Assembly: GCF_027596085.1 (NCBI RefSeq) | Contig: NC_072470.1 | Span: 7,113,787-7,177,786 of the forward strand | Direction: 5' to 3' | Source of the DNA: Anoplopoma fimbria | Lineage: Eukaryota; Chordata; Actinopteri; Perciformes; Anoplopomatidae | DNA length: 64,000 nt | Shown here: positions 50,075 to 64,000 of the stretch, piece after piece | Numbering within the stretch: the stretch's first letter is position 1 | How the letters are laid out: each line of letters opens with the position of its first letter | Notes under the pieces: model-generated | Told to the model about the DNA's origin: nothing | Databases searched by the model: none | What the model saw: only the letters and a program-made list of their open reading frames with translations | Position numbers and translations under genes: made by a program

Positions 50075-52693
50075 AACGAGAGTCAGTGAGCGTGGGAGGG
50101 GAGAAAAGGCGTCTCTCCGAGTGAGTAACTCTGCAAGCATGTAAGTGAGTATTAGTTTGTAAGACTCGCTGCTCCGCTTCCCTCTTCCCTCCATCCATAT
50201 GTCCATTTTTCAATCCAGCCTCTTTGTGATCACCCCCCCCCAGTTTTAAAGGAGGATCAAGCAAACATTTATTTATGCATAACCTCTAACACTAATGTGT
50301 TTGCCCTTCTGCGTTCAAGGAGGATGCAAATTCCCTTTGGGGCGCAGAAATAAGTGGAAAAAGCCAAAGTACGGCTCGATACCGCTGCTCTCTCCGTCCT
50401 GTGCTATGCTTTTTACCCGGATTGATCCGAGCCCTGTAGCGCTTTTACAGGCAGCTTCCTTCTTCTTCTTTTTTTTTTGCCTGTATGATTAGGCACGGCA
50501 GTGTAAGGGAGCAGAGAGTAGATTTCTGCATGTTTTCACGGTTCCTCCGCGAGGTTAGGGCGAGAGTCGAGCCACAGGGGCTGCAGAGGTGGAGGGCCCG
50601 CCATCTTGGTCAAGGCTGAAAATCTGCGTGACAGCTGGGATTACAGAGGCGGCAGCAGAGAAAAAAAACGGAGCTGTGTGCTACCTGAAAGACGCAGAGC
50701 TATGTGGTCTGGACTGCTGATCGCCGAAACACTAAAAGGAGGAAAAAATATACACGATAACATGGTCATAAAGATAGTAAACGGACACATGTTTTCAGTG
50801 GATACGCTTAAAAACACATGCACGTACGCACTCAGGCATGCAACCTGTCGACGAAGGAGTGCTCATGAGCCATCATATCCCCCCTTGGGCACTTTAAGCC
50901 CTTATAAAACTGAGAAAAGTGCTTGGTCAGCACAGGCAATGGGGTCTGAACTCTGGCTAATATCCCTGGCCATCTGGTTATTTTTCCCTCAGTGGGTTCA
51001 AACAGTCAGTACTCGGACGATGCAACGCACGCCAAACCGCCGCTCCACTGCAGCAATCAAATCGCCAGCCTTATGCAGGCGCTCCGTGTCTGAGGTGGCA
51101 CTTTAATTCAGGATTTCATTTCAGGGGGAGTCCGGCCGCGTGCCAAATAGCTCTTTCCTCCAGGTTGCCAGCCGATTGATGCGAACTAAATGTAATAAAG
51201 GCTAGATGAAATATCAGGCCCATATCTCTAATGCAATCTGCCATCGCCGAGCCCCAGGATGCTACCTTGTGATATACCAGCTGAACGATTCTCCCTCCCT
51301 CTCTCTCTCTCTCTCTCTCTTCTTTCGCTTCATCGTCCTCCCATTCTTGATCCAGCTCTTTCCTCCCTTTTGTTCTTCCATTCTTCTCCCCCTCCTCTAG
51401 CCTGAGGAGAAGGAGGTGTTTTATTTTTACACACTTGAATTAAACATTGAAACCGAATCCCATATACAGACACGCACACGCCATGAAACTGCAGTCATTC
51501 CAGACGATCCATTTCTTCCACCTTTGTGGTTTTTATTTTCGCACTTATTTATCTGGTTATTTGTTATTGACTGCAGCCCGAGGTGGGAAGATTTGATGAT
51601 ATTACTTTTATAACTTTACCCACACACAGAGCTGTAAATCCCTTTGGACTGTGACATGCCCGATCGCAGTACGATGTAGCAACAACTCTCCTGTGTGCAT
51701 GATATCACCCTCTTAATACCCAGAGGTGCCGCAGAGAGGTGTGGGATCAATGTCTGTATTCCGCTTGTAATGGGAAATCGATAGATGATCAGCAAAGGCC
51801 GGGGGGGGGCAGAGAGAGACGGGGATGAAGAAGACGACAAGGGTGATGGTTGAGGATGAAAGGAGAGACAGACGAGTCCGTCAATATCTGGCACTTGGCC
51901 GGCGTTTAGGACAAGATCATGGTCATCAGCGTCCGGCGGTCATGACTGTTGCAGTTGTCAGCAAATTAATGATGATATGATAAGTGAGAGGGATGATGAA
52001 ATGAAAAAAAAAAACCCATCCAGTTCAAATGCTTTCTTTAATAACTTGCGTTTGAATAACTTGCAGTCCAAAAAAAAATCTAAATTCTGTCCAGATGAAT
52101 TGCAACAATCTCAATTGCAAATACACGTTGATAGAGGTGGATTTAAAAATGCATCCAGCAGGGGCAGCGGGGTCACGGCTTCAGCTCAGACAGCATTTAT
52201 AGTCTGATGTTTCACAATCGATGCCGCTCTAGAAGGTCCGGGGCCGGGCCCAGTCTGCCTGTGGTCAGCGGTTTGGCCTCAGTCATGTGTAAGTATGACT
52301 CTGTGATGGACAGCAGAAGGGAGGGAGGGGAGGGAGGGAGGCGAGGCATGAGGAGATAGGGAAGAGAGGAGTGCCATTTGTTTTGGGGGCTAGATTGAAG
52401 ATGGCAGGCCCTGTGGATCTGCAGGGATTTCGCTCGCAGCATCTAGTTAATATTTCAGAGGCACTTATGGTTTATTAGAGTCCCGATTGGGTGGGAGGAG
52501 TGGGTGGTAGAGTGTATGTGTGTGTATAGATGCTACACCCTCTGCTTTACTTAATTCCTGTTTCTGTATCCATCAGCGAGAGAGAGGGACACGAAAGAAG
52601 CGACAGACGTTTCTTCATTGTTTACCGGATCGGGATCTTGTGCTCCGAGAGTGGAAAACACGCAGGGAGGGGGAAAACACACTCACACTCACA

Positions 52694-52695
<2 letters not shown>

Positions 52696-52783
<88 letters not shown>
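52696..52783. repeat. (AC)44 array
   Basis: Perfect repeat in nrp2 intron 2, preceded by imperfect CACT/CAAAC units. Confidence 0.97.
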
Positions 52784-52784
<1 letters not shown>

Positions 52785-53600
52785 CGGAGCAGTGAGGAAA
52801 ATAATTTCTACTGAAGGCCTCGAGTGTGTGAGCACTGCCAAGTTAGGTTTGCTGATGTTCGCGAGCAGCTGTTGCTCTTTTACAAGCACAAACAAAATAA
52901 ATCAGACGACCATGACGCGCCCACAGCAGATTACGTGTTAATCTTTTGTGTAATTTCGACGCTCCCTTTGTATGGTTTACGTATTTGCGTCGGCATTTAG
53001 ATGAAACTCAATGACACTCTTTTGCAGAAAGAACTCCTCTGCAGATTCCACAAGATAAAGAGTAATAAACCAGTGTTCACAGCGGAGAGAGTGACTGCTA
53101 GTCTAGTTGGGAGACGTGTAAATATACATACATACAGTGTATACATACTGCAGGTGTGTTTCTCTGTGGTGAGGTGCCAATGCCTGCGGGGGATGTCCCC
53201 AGTCCCCGACAAACAGCAAAGGTGCGAAAGGCAATTAGTTGTTTTGACGGAGGGGCGGAGTGATATATGAGAGCGGAGGAAGAGAAGACATGTCTGGACT
53301 GGTGCTGCATTACCGGCCCTTAAGGGTTTTTAGTTTCCTCAGCCCCTCTCCCTCTGCTCCAGCTATTCTCTACGGGCAAAATGAGGAATAGGGGGGGGCT
53401 AAACTGGTGCCCCGTAATGGGTCCTTAAACACAGGGCATGCAGACCCAGACAGACCGCCAGACAGACAGAAAGCAGGGAATGATGGTGTCAGACATAGGT
53501 GGGGTGTGGTTTAAAAAAAACTATAATGGTATCTGGGCTGCGTGGACGGGGTCTGTGTGTGCAAATAATTTATGTGTGTGTGTCGTGGAATGCGTTGGAA

Positions 53601-53631
<31 letters not shown>

Positions 53632-56600
53632 GAGAGGAGGCAGACAGCGGGCTCTCACACATCAGGGCCTCATGCATGTATTCATCAGAGCCCGGGGAGA
53701 GGCTGAGCGAACAGGTCAATAATCACATCTGAGGAACACTCACTCACTGACGCTAATCCACGACAGGAGAGAGGGAGGCAGAGAGAGGGAGACGGAGAGG
53801 GATAGAGACCCACTCCAAAATCAATTAAAACCTAATTAGGCTCTCAGCTCTTCTATCCTCGGCGTTGGCGATACGGCGTTGAGTGTGTACGCGCACGCCT
53901 GCGTCTTTGCACGCGCGCACGCTCGTGCCTACATGTCTGTCTATCTGCATGCGGGCGTTTGTTGGCACAATGTTTTTGAGTGTGTGTTTTCCCCAAGCAT
54001 GTGTCAGTTACAGCCCTAAGCAGGCGTACTTAGGGATAGCGGCGGTGGCTCTTACAGGCTCACCGTGGGAGCTCACAGCTAAAGCCTTCACGATCGCCTC
54101 CGTAATGCAGGATTACAACCAAGACACGTATAAGAGAATTGGACAACGGCTTCTGTGCTCACTAGCACAAGTGCTCTTCAGGCCCAACTTCTGTGCAGAT
54201 TTAGCTTCAGCCCCCAACCGTCACACACTTTAACTGCTGGCGGGACACCCCAACTGGTCTTCTATGGCGGCACAAACACGCGGCTCGCTTTAGAGAGAGG
54301 AATGGCATCTGCCTTTGAATAATTCACATATGTTCTTCCATGCTGGTGCACAGATATAATGTGAATTGGTGATCGAGCACTCCAGTGATTTAGTATTGCA
54401 CTTACGTACAGTTGAGGGCCTCGAGAGAGAAAGTACAGCCATCATCGCTGCGGCAGATGGATCTGGACTTTTAGGCAAAAATGATGAATCCTGCAATTCC
54501 CATAATCCAACTCAATACACCCTTATCACACTTGTGACTACTAAACTGATCTGGTTGGGAAAGAATTGTGTTTTCTTAAATATCTTTACAGTTTCCAAAC
54601 TGGCATTAAAATTGAACTCTCTGATCATTCTATGCTTTTGTAGTTTAATAAAAAAAAGACCACTTTCATGGTTGTGGCAATGTTGTGGTGACATTACAGG
54701 CTCATTGCAGCATTGTCGCACTTTGATCCTTACCTGTACATGTGGCACTAGACCCAGATTAATGTGGCTGGGATTATCCCGCCATCAGCAGTCTTAGCTA
54801 TAATGCTCTGTATAGGAATCAAAACACTGCAGGAATGAGATAGCCCCAAAAAAAGAGGCTTAGTGACTCAATTTAATCCACGTTTTATTCTGAGACGCAA
54901 CACAAAAGCAGTCTTAGTGCTTAGATGCCATAAAGGAACACAGCCTAGTGCTGATTGGTAGCTCTCGGCTTTACTGAGTACTTTTCAGTTTGAGGAAGTA
55001 ATGAGAAAAAAAACAGCTTCCAGTTTAGAATATTAGCTGCGTTTAAAAAGTGGATGAAAACCCAGAGACGTCTGTGAAGCTTCACGAACATCAAAGAAGT
55101 CATCACGGTAATTAGTGAGACAACGGCGGGCGGCCCTGTTGTCTTTCTGACGGCTTCGTCATATGATCTAATTGAGACGAGTGTGTTTGCATTCGAGTAT
55201 GATGGGATGGCGTCCTCCGTGTAGCTGCAGGGCTCCTGTGGCGATGCAGTTAGTTACGCAGGGAATCACAATATGGGGGGTGAAGAGACACTTAGTAGCA
55301 CTGTAGAGAGAGAGAGAACCAGTGAGGAATATTATGGAGACCAAAATTACAGGGAAATTTGTCACCGCTGCGCAACTTGAAATACAATAACATCCAAATT
55401 TAGGCAAAAAAACGCAGATCCACACACATACTTAAACACAAACACATGCTTACAGAAAGAGGAAGAAAAGTGAAGGGTACTTTTTGGAATGATTGCCCGT
55501 TTAGGAAGAACATTACTCAGGAAAAATACTGTGTAACTCACTTATAACAGTACTTAAGCGCTGAGATAATAACAGACAGAAATTATGGAGCTTTCCACAC
55601 CTTCCAATATTGTCGCAACCCCAAATTATTACCTTTCAAACCTGGTGATTCTCCAAAATTCTTAAATTATTGGAGGTAATGCACACTGTGTTTTATAGTA
55701 AATGACCGTTTTCATTGTACAGCACTCACCCGTCTGAGGCCTAAATATGTTGTCAGGTAAGTAGAGGAATAGGAACTTTCTCTGGAAGCAGCACGTGGAC
55801 AACATGCATGGGGATTCTCAGCGTGACATAGAGTGTTGACACCATTAAAACATATTGAGAGTGATGCAAGGTACTTTAACTTTAGAATAAGATTATCATT
55901 CATTTGGCATTCAATATACATGTCTATATTTGACTTGGCAACAGTGTCAGGTTATGCATATTCCGTCTGTGACTGTGCTGCTGCATGTTTCTAATATTGT
56001 AAAGAGGAATGACACACAGGGCTGTGAGCTAATTCTGGATCAGCCAGGTGGACTCTTTCTCTCTCTCTCCCCCCCTATATCTCTCTCTACCCCTTCTCTG
56101 TTTTCCTCTCATAAAAACACACACACACACACTGACCTGACAGTTAAGAATTTGCTTTTATCGTTCAGGGTCAGTTGGCTAGTCAAAGGTTATAATGAGC
56201 TGAGAGCTCAAGCATGTGGAAGCTTAAAAAGCGAGGCCTCTTGACATTTATTTATCCTAATTTCTCTCTCCTCACCCCCCATCTCACCCCCTGATGTCCT
56301 CACCTTTCCTCTCTCTCAAGCCCTGGCCTCTTTATTTTTTCATAAGCCTCTCTGTCTATTTTTACGCCTCTTATTAATGAATCCATCCAGCTGTCTATTT
56401 GCCTGCATCTTCGCCCCCAGATTGTCTGTTCTGCTCCCCATCTTGTTCTTCTGTGATTTGGGGATTGCTCGCCCCAAGCTGAAGTAAAAGGGATCCGAGT
56501 TTGTTGTCCCGAGCAACAACGGGCTGTAAGAGCTAAATTTATTGAATGCAGCTGAGGGGGAAGAGTATAAGAACGGTGGAGAGGCTTTGAGTGGGAGCCA

Positions 56601-56889
56601 AGTCTGTGGCAGATATATTTACTTGTGTCTTAATGCTGTGTTCCTAAATGCTTTTCTTGGACACTGTGTATTCTGTCCTGAGGCTGAACTCTGATGGTAA
56701 CACCTGTCTGTTTTTTATTAGCTTAGCTTGTTGCATAGGCCCATAACTATCCATCTATGTTTATCTACCCTCCATGCTCTCCTTTTATCTCTTTGCCTCT
56801 CTTTCCTGCTGCATTGAGCCAAATGTAAACTGAAGATTGTTTTCTTTTCAAGCAACAGGAAATAATATCTTTCTTTGTTATTCCATCAG

Positions 56890-57071
56890 GTATGACTTCA
56901 TAGAGATTCGCGATGGGAACTCGGAAAATGCTGATGTTCTGGGTCGGCACTGCAGCAACATCGCCCCGGCGCCGATCATCTCATCGGGATCCTCCCTCCA
57001 GATCCGGTTCGTCTCGGACTACGCCCACCAGGGGGCGGGCTTCTCTCTGCGCTACGAGATCTTCAAAACAG
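56890..57071 (+). CDS. nrp2: Neuropilin-2-like, exon 3 (second half of CUB domain a1)
   Basis: This 182-nt exon completes the first CUB domain (residues 85-146). It follows an AG acceptor at 56888-56889; its first base completes the Lys85 codon, then YDFIEIRDG. Segments YDFIEIRDG, NIAP, IISSGS and QGAGFSLRYEIFKTG agree closely with human NRP2 as I remember it; NRP1 has YDYVEVFDG and HGAGFSIRYEIFKRG. Cys84 and Cys106 would form the second CUB disulfide. Asp87 and Asp128 (in the SDY motif) are placed like CUB calcium ligands. The exon ends in ACAG before GTGAGG at 57072, leaving phase 1 for an exon outside the window. The second CUB, two coagulation factor V/VIII-type domains, the MAM domain and the transmembrane segment expected in the family are therefore not seen here. 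Confidence 0.94.
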
Positions 57072-58114
57072 GTGAGGTAGCTGAAACATGATTGGAAGTT
57101 TAGAAAAAGACACGTGTGTGATTGTAATTCATAATTCATTATGTAGTTAGGCCTAAAATATGATAAATTAGATGTTGCTGGTTGATCAATAGTGTTTAGT
57201 TTAAAAATCAATCTTTTTCACATCTGCCAACTGATCTGTTTATATCTTCTTTATATTAACAAGTTCAGAGACAATCCTAGGTAAAAAATATTTCAATAAA
57301 TATTGCATTTTTAGCTAGCTAGAGATGTGTGTTTTATATGTTCAGCAGAGAGCAGAGTGTACAGTGCCTTTGCTGACTCTTCTGATCTTCTCGCGCTTTG
57401 ATTTATGTATTAAAATCTTGTTTCAGTTTTACATTATGCTGATGTGCAGTTTGGAATACAAAAGAATAGTAGCTGATTCATGTTTGATTCATCGTGCTTA
57501 TTTTTAAGATGAAATTTCCCTAAAAAGTGCTCCAGCTGCTCTGTGTCTGTTACCACTGTTAGCCAGGGTCCACTGCTCACTGCATGTCATTTATCTCAGT
57601 GTCTGAAAGTATCAAAAACCTTTGTGGGAAACATGAGTTTTAACTTTTCCACGAACCAAATTAGGGCCTTCGCTGTGCATTAACACTTGAGTTAATGATT
57701 TTGTCCCATGTTAATGGCCCGAAACCTGTGATCGTTCACCCCAACACTCTTACAATAATTAAAATCAGCAGAGGCAGCCCTGCATATAAACAAAAGTTAA
57801 AGAGAAAGGAGAAAGAAAAACTACTTTCAAGCCGCCTGAAAGCATGCGAGGAATGCTTGCTTTAATTGGAGCAGGATCCGCTACTTCTGGGGAGATGAGA
57901 GGGGAGGGGAAGGGGGGATGATGGAGAGAGCTCCGAGGCAACTTGGAGTTGGACTTAAGGTTAAAGGTTTATGGGTAGAGGCGTTGGCGAGGAGATTGAT
58001 GGGGATGAGTTTGTGCCGAAATGGAATTTTCTCGAGGTCGTCAAAGTGCACGAGGTGAACAGCACACTGCAGGTGAGATTGTAGCGGCAAGTGTATTTGC
58101 TGGTCGTGGTGATG

Positions 58115-58116
<2 letters not shown>

Positions 58117-58202
<86 letters not shown>
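58117..58202. repeat. (GT)43 array
   Basis: Perfect repeat in nrp2 intron 3. Confidence 0.97.
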
Positions 58203-58205
<3 letters not shown>

Positions 58206-58775
58206 TAGTGAGAGAAGGGAAGTGGTCAGGTGGCCTTGAGGCAGCTAAAAGATTTATGTTCAAGTGAGTTACCAGCTGATTGGTGAGCCGGCAATCAATT
58301 AAATTAATCTTGATTGATAAACAAGGAATTAAACGGGTGTTTCAATTGAAAGCCATTGAAGAAAAGTAAAAATCAGGGTTTATGGAGCACAAAAAAACTA
58401 GCATTCCTCCTACAGAGAGCTCTCAGTTGTCATCTCCTACCTCTGAGAAATATCTCTGGTTTTGTGTCAAACGATTGTGACCCAGATTTGACTGTTCAGC
58501 TCCGTTACCAAGGCCACCAGCTTGAACCCCGACGACGCAATAGTGTAGATTGCATCTGTATCACACAAACACACACACACACACACACACACATACACAG
58601 AAATACAGGGACGGATTGAAGGCTGGTGGATTGGGGGATGCGGTTGCCATGGCTTTAACAAGATCTCGGTATAAATTCAGGGGGCATAAGAGATTGTGTC
58701 ACTGTGTGAGCACATGTAGGTGTCTGCTCGCTGCGTGTGTGGGTGGTTCCACTCTGCTTGTTGTGTGAGATTCTG

Positions 58776-58812
<37 letters not shown>

Positions 58813-59764
58813 AGGCGGAATCATAGATGCACATGTGTGTGTGTGTGTGTGTGTATGAGAGAGAGAGAGGCAAACATAGACAGACACGGTGGGAGGGGGG
58901 ATGATTGGGGTGAAGGGAGATAGAGACGGGCAAAGCAGGAGTGAGTCAGAGTGAAAATGTATTCAGGAAGCGTGATTGAGGCCATGTGTTAATTACGGCG
59001 TTCCCAGCTCCTGCACGCTCTCTCATCATGGCTGTTTGTCTTACCGTGGCGGGCCTGGGCCACGGGTCTCCACTAAACACGGTTTGAAACTTCTGACAGG
59101 GAGGCAGATCCCGTCTGAGATGTGTTTATTTACCAGTGTGGAAGTAATTGCGCCGCCATTGCTTTCACCCTCGTTAATGGATTTAAGTCGCATTTCTGTG
59201 TACCTGTAATTACAGCTTTGGAAGACTTTAAGTGACATATGTGTTGATGTAACTGTCGTTGGCTCGTGTCGGAGCTGTAAAAGTGTGAGGAAAATCCTAG
59301 AGTGCTCATGTTTTTGGTACAGTGTGTACAGTGGGTGAGTGGTTATGTGTTTATGGGTGCGTTTGTGTTTCTAAAGGGTGCGACCGAGCATAGATAGGAA
59401 TCTGAGCACGCAGCTGGGGGACGTGTTCAGCTTCCTTCCGATATTAAACAGACAGTACAGCTCACAGGCCAGGCCGACCCTACCACGCTGTGTCTAGAAG
59501 GCAGACAGTGTGTGTCTGGATTTGGCTCTGTGTGTGTTTGAGAGAGAGAGAGAGAGCGAGAGAGCGAGAGAGGCATCTCTTGGCCTTTTTTCCGTTCTAT
59601 GAACTAATGATACTGCAGATTGTTTTTGTTTTGTTCATTCAACCCTATTACATAAGCGGTGACTGAAACAACTCTAGGGGGTTTTGAATTGGACGGGCAA
59701 TCTGTTTGTGTCAACATGTGTGTGTGTGTGTGTGTGTTTGCGTCAGTGTGTGTGTGGGCATCAG

Positions 59765-59795
<31 letters not shown>

Positions 59796-59972
59796 TTGTG
59801 TTTTTAATGGGGTACAGTGCAGAAAAATCTAATTATTTCCAGCGAGAAGGAGCAGGAGTCGACCTTTGACTGTACATCAATCCTGAGACCCCTCCACCCA
59901 TCAGTGCACCTCCTGAGGGGAGCCGGGTTGAGCGTCTGCCCCAAAAAACATCCACCCAACCACCCAACAGTC

Positions 59973-59974
<2 letters not shown>

Positions 59975-60026
<52 letters not shown>
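59975..60026. repeat. (AC)26 array
   Basis: Perfect repeat in nrp2 intron 3, about 180 bp after interrupted GT arrays of opposite orientation. Confidence 0.97.
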
Positions 60027-60028
<2 letters not shown>

Positions 60029-60962
60029 CACACGTACAGTACACGTATGCCTTTATCCCGCCATAGCTACAGTGAAAGTGCACGCCTCCCCTCCTCCCTA
60101 TTATTATTGTGGCCTACTTTCTTCCTACTCATGCGTGATTAACCCTTTATTCTGCCCCGACTACCCCCCACCCCCATCCATCCCCTCGTTCACTTTCACT
60201 TACACACATGTGCCGCTGACGCTGTTACCACGGCTACAGGGGGAAGACTTGCCAGGAAAGCCCCCTTTTTTTCCTCCACAGTTCCCCAAAGCCCACCACT
60301 AGCGCGGCGGGGGCAGATAACGTCGCAGCCAATCCCGAGCGGCCACGAGCACCCCAGGGCGTTGGGTCTCCTCCGTGACCGCTGTCGTGGCATCTGCGGG
60401 GTCACGGCGGGAGAGCGGCCTAAGGCGGGACCCCCAACCGAGTGCCAGTCACAACATTGGCCCTGTGTGTATTTCTGATGCCGTGGCGTTGATTGGATGC
60501 CAACCTTTGCGTCGGTGACGGCTGTTACTATATGGCCAAATGCCATGTGGTGTTTATTCCTGAAACACCCGAGCCATCCCAACGCTGAAATTACACTCAA
60601 GTAATTAACTAGCCGAGGTAAATTAGATTCATCAGTGAATAAAATGGATGAGCGCGAAGAGTGTTTAAAATCTGATCATGGATGAAATAATAAGGCCCGA
60701 TCAGCAAACGGCACAAATGAGGAAATCCAAACACTCTGATCAAAACATGCAGGAGGTATTTTTTGGCGTTTGCTTTTTTCACGCTCAAGATTTAAAAAAA
60801 CTTGTGCATTCCATCACACATAACAGAGGCATCAGTGTGAGTTAGAAGGAGCATTCCTTTCTATATAAAGCTGCTTCAGACTGATGTCTCTCTGGGTCCA
60901 TAAAAGTGTGGCACGCCAAGAACATTGTTTTTTATTTTCTTGAGTCTTCTTCTTGTTCGCGA

Positions 60963-60963
<1 letters not shown>

Positions 60964-61000
<37 letters not shown>
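60964..61000. repeat. (TTG)12 triplet array
   Basis: Perfect TTG repeat in nrp2 intron 3. Confidence 0.95.
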
Positions 61001-61002
<2 letters not shown>

Positions 61003-61411
61003 ATTGAGGGTTTTCCACCCCCAACCACCACTGTGCAGCACGCCCCCCCCTACTACTACACATTCACGCACGCATACACACACCCCTACCGCGCATGCCT
61101 CGGGAGACACTTTCTTCAATGAAATCTGGAAGTGCGCTCCAGCAGGGTTACACGAGAGATCTGTGTGTGTCTGAGGAGCAGGAGCATGTCAGACGGAGAC
61201 AGGCAGGTAGAGAGCGGAGGGGCGAGGGGAGGTTTTGATGTGTGGCAGACACCGTGCACGGAGGTGAGCCCTCAGCAAGAGATGCATGCCGAAGAACGGG
61301 GCGAGGGAGAGACGACGCCGGGGCGAGACATGAGAGTTAAAAGAGTGAATGAGCAGAGACTTGGTGTGTCGCTGCTGAGAAGACAGGGAACCGAACAGGA
61401 TGACAGGAGGA

Positions 61412-61440
61412 GCAGGAGGAGGAGGAGGAGGAGGAGGAGG
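61412..61440. repeat. (GGA)n triplet array
   Basis: Polypurine triplet array in nrp2 intron 3. Confidence 0.9.
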
Positions 61441-61686
61441 GGAAGGGGGTTGCCCTGACACAACATGTGGAGCTGCTACTACTACATCAAGCACTCATGT
61501 GCAAGAGTCGAGCGGTTTTTCTACCCAGCAACTCGCCCTCTCGCCCCCCTGCGTCACACTCACACTCACACATACACGCTCACACCATGACCTCCCCCTC
61601 CTTGCCAGCAGACAGCTCTCGCCAAATGGCAGCTCATGGTGCGATGCAAGCACCAACCGTGGGCCCTGCATAAGGCGAGCATGTGT

Positions 61687-61796
<110 letters not shown>

Positions 61797-63903
61797 CATG
61801 GGCCGAGGTTTGACGGAAGGAGGTAGTGATGGGGACTTGTTTTTGGCGTGTTCACGTACTGTGAACTAATGAACGGAGAGGGAAGGTACCCATGCATACA
61901 CAAAACCCCGGCACACGCACAAATATACGAACGCATGCACGCACACACAGCGTTGGCACGTGGGCGGCGCCAACTGTGTGGAGCGACTACTTCATGTGTG
62001 TGTGTGTATGTGTGTGTAAAACGCATAAGAGCGGTGTGTTTGCAGGCGATGGAGTCAAGCTGTGCTCAGATTTAAGTTTTCTTTTTGGCAACGGGACTCC
62101 AGACCACTGCACCGTGACCCAGTAAGAAACAAGGCCAGTGTGTTACTGGGTCTCACGCCCACTGTGAAGCCACCACACATGCCTTCAGACACACACACGC
62201 ACACACAGATACAGAGAAGCAAACACCCCAGCAGTAAAAAGATGAAAGACATGCAAGGAGCTTAATAAAAGGCATACAGACACATGCACACATTAACTAA
62301 TGCATGCGATTACCGTTTCGTTAGAAGCATATTATTTACACATATTGCTGCTTTAATGGATTCATAAGATGTTTACTCCACTTTATGTTGCTCCGTCATA
62401 CATAGTAACTGTATACTCACACATAAAAACACACTTTCCACAGAGAGGAGGTCAGTGTTTGAGAGTATGAGAAGATATCGCTGGTAGCTTTCTGTAAATT
62501 ACCATAATATTTCAACATGCCTAGTTCTGTGTGTGTGTGTGTGTGATTGTGTGTTTGTGTGTGTGTGTAGGCAGCCAGGCTCCGAGCATGAAGTGCAGAT
62601 GATCCACGGTTGTGTTTTTGATGTTTCAGTATGTGTGTGTGTGTGGGAGTCGACGCACCAGAGGTCGTGTGCTGCTTTTAACATGTGTGGGAAGATCTCA
62701 TGCGTTTGTGTCAACATCTTCAGCCCGACATACGCTCATGCATGCAAAACAGATCGATCGGCAGACAGGTACACACACGGCCGTCATAGATACAATCGAC
62801 CCGTGCGTGAGTCAAGGGAGACATGAGAGGTGATTGGCATTGAAATAGAAAGTAGGAAAAAAAACGACAGAAAGGAAGCTGTTGGAGAAGAGAAAAAACA
62901 AAGCGAGACAGATATTGTACAGACAGTCTCCTGAGTTTTTTCCCCCTCTTTCAGGGCTGATTGGGGTCAGCTCTCTACCATTAACCAAGTGTAGACAGGG
63001 AGGGCCCCGTCGACCCCTCGGCTTTTATAAGGCTGCCTGATAATAAAGACTGGTGCCTTGGAGGAATGCAGAAGGAAGGAATGCGCTGTTGACATGTCTG
63101 CACTCCTTAAACGCTGCATTTATGAATAAGTATCTGCTTATCAAACGCAGCCTGGCACATTTCTGAGACAATGCAGCGCTGCCGGATGCAACCCCACTTT
63201 CCCTGGTTTTTGAAATCCACCAGAAGCTTCTCCCCCGAGTCTCTTCAACCTGGGCCCCCCTATCTGCTTTTCTAACGCACTCAACGATGGGAAAGTACAA
63301 GAGCAGACTCTTTTCCTTATGCTAGCTATACGCTTGCCAGTTGTGAGCGTCTTGGCAAAGTAATGAAATTGGCCTTTTATCAGTTGTAAGTTTATCTGGA
63401 GAGAAGTTGGAAAAACTATGCAAGTACACTTATAAATAGCCACAAGAAGAGCAGCGATTTCAGTGGCATCAGTTGGCTTAGAAAGGACACAACCGCAGGC
63501 ATTTCTGACATGTAGCTGAACAAAGATCTAATGCAGTCTCTATAGCAACATTATCTCACAAAGATATTTGCACAGCGTGATAGATTGAAAGACATAAAGA
63601 CATATAACTAAACAGACCTAAGTGTTTATAGCCAGCACGGGCAGGAAATAGCCAGGGTTTGTGAATGAGACTGTGTGTGCCGGACCCGCCAGCTCTCTCC
63701 CACCCTCATTGATGTGCCGGTCCATAAACACTCGGCCGTGACTCAGGCTCCCCCAGTGGGCCGGGGAGCATTGGCTGATGGGTAGATGATCTGAGCCACA
63801 CAGCTGCCGCAGCTCAAGGTGAGCCGACCAGGGCGCATAAATCTGCATTGATAATGAGGAGCCGCCGCACAGGGCCCACTTAGAGCCATTACACAACGTT
63901 TGT

Positions 63904-63904
<1 letters not shown>

Positions 63905-63939
<35 letters not shown>
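63905..63939. repeat. (GT)n array followed by GA run
   Basis: Repeat near the window end in nrp2 intron 3. Confidence 0.95.
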
Positions 63940-63946
<7 letters not shown>

Positions 63947-64000
63947 AAGTGTGCAAAAAAATCGTCGGGAGGTGAAGAGAGAGTGTTAGAGAGTATTTGT

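Noticed and set aside
50606..51106. 166-codon open frame on the + strand in nrp2 intron 2
   Set aside because: No recognisable domain, starts within unique intronic sequence, and nothing in composition or context suggests a gene; probably chance.

Overview
The window is vertebrate nuclear DNA, almost certainly from a teleost fish. It has spliced genes with canonical GT/AG junctions, about 30 long CA/GT microsatellites, several interspersed repeats of kinds I know from fish genomes, and introns (about 8.8 kb each) that are short for this locus. There are no operons, CRISPR arrays, phage-like regions or recognisable RNA genes. Most long open frames are translated CA/GT repeats or chance frames.

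Two genes on the + strand are supported. At the left, the window starts inside an intron of a PAR3-family polarity gene, best called pard3b. Its last coding exon is 6741-7167, followed by a 3' UTR with polyadenylation signals near 8096-8220. At the right lies the 5' part of a neuropilin gene that matches NRP2 better than NRP1: a signal-peptide exon (38982-39057), then two exons (47901-48078 and 56890-57071) that together encode the first CUB domain. The window ends in intron 3. PARD3B followed by NRP2 in the same orientation is the order known from tetrapods, so gene order and sequence support each other. Whether this is the a or b teleost copy cannot be decided here.

The roughly 30 kb between the genes (8.2-38.2 kb) has no coding exon I can support. 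It holds decayed transposons: two TTAA-flanked elements, a tandemly duplicated LINE reverse-transcriptase fragment, other LINE tails and a 512-bp element with 26-bp terminal inverted repeats. It also has many microsatellites and some quieter unique stretches that could be regulatory. A hAT-type non-autonomous element with a perfect 8-bp target duplication sits in nrp2 intron 1.

No previously undescribed system is evident. The points most worth a second look are the cluster of upstream ORFs and the T25 tract before the nrp2 start codon, a coding-looking stretch in the pard3b 3' UTR, a candidate 36-nt microexon, the pard3b stop codon embedded in an A22 run, paired CA/GT arrays able to fold together in RNA, and two compact inverted-repeat structures in the intergenic region.
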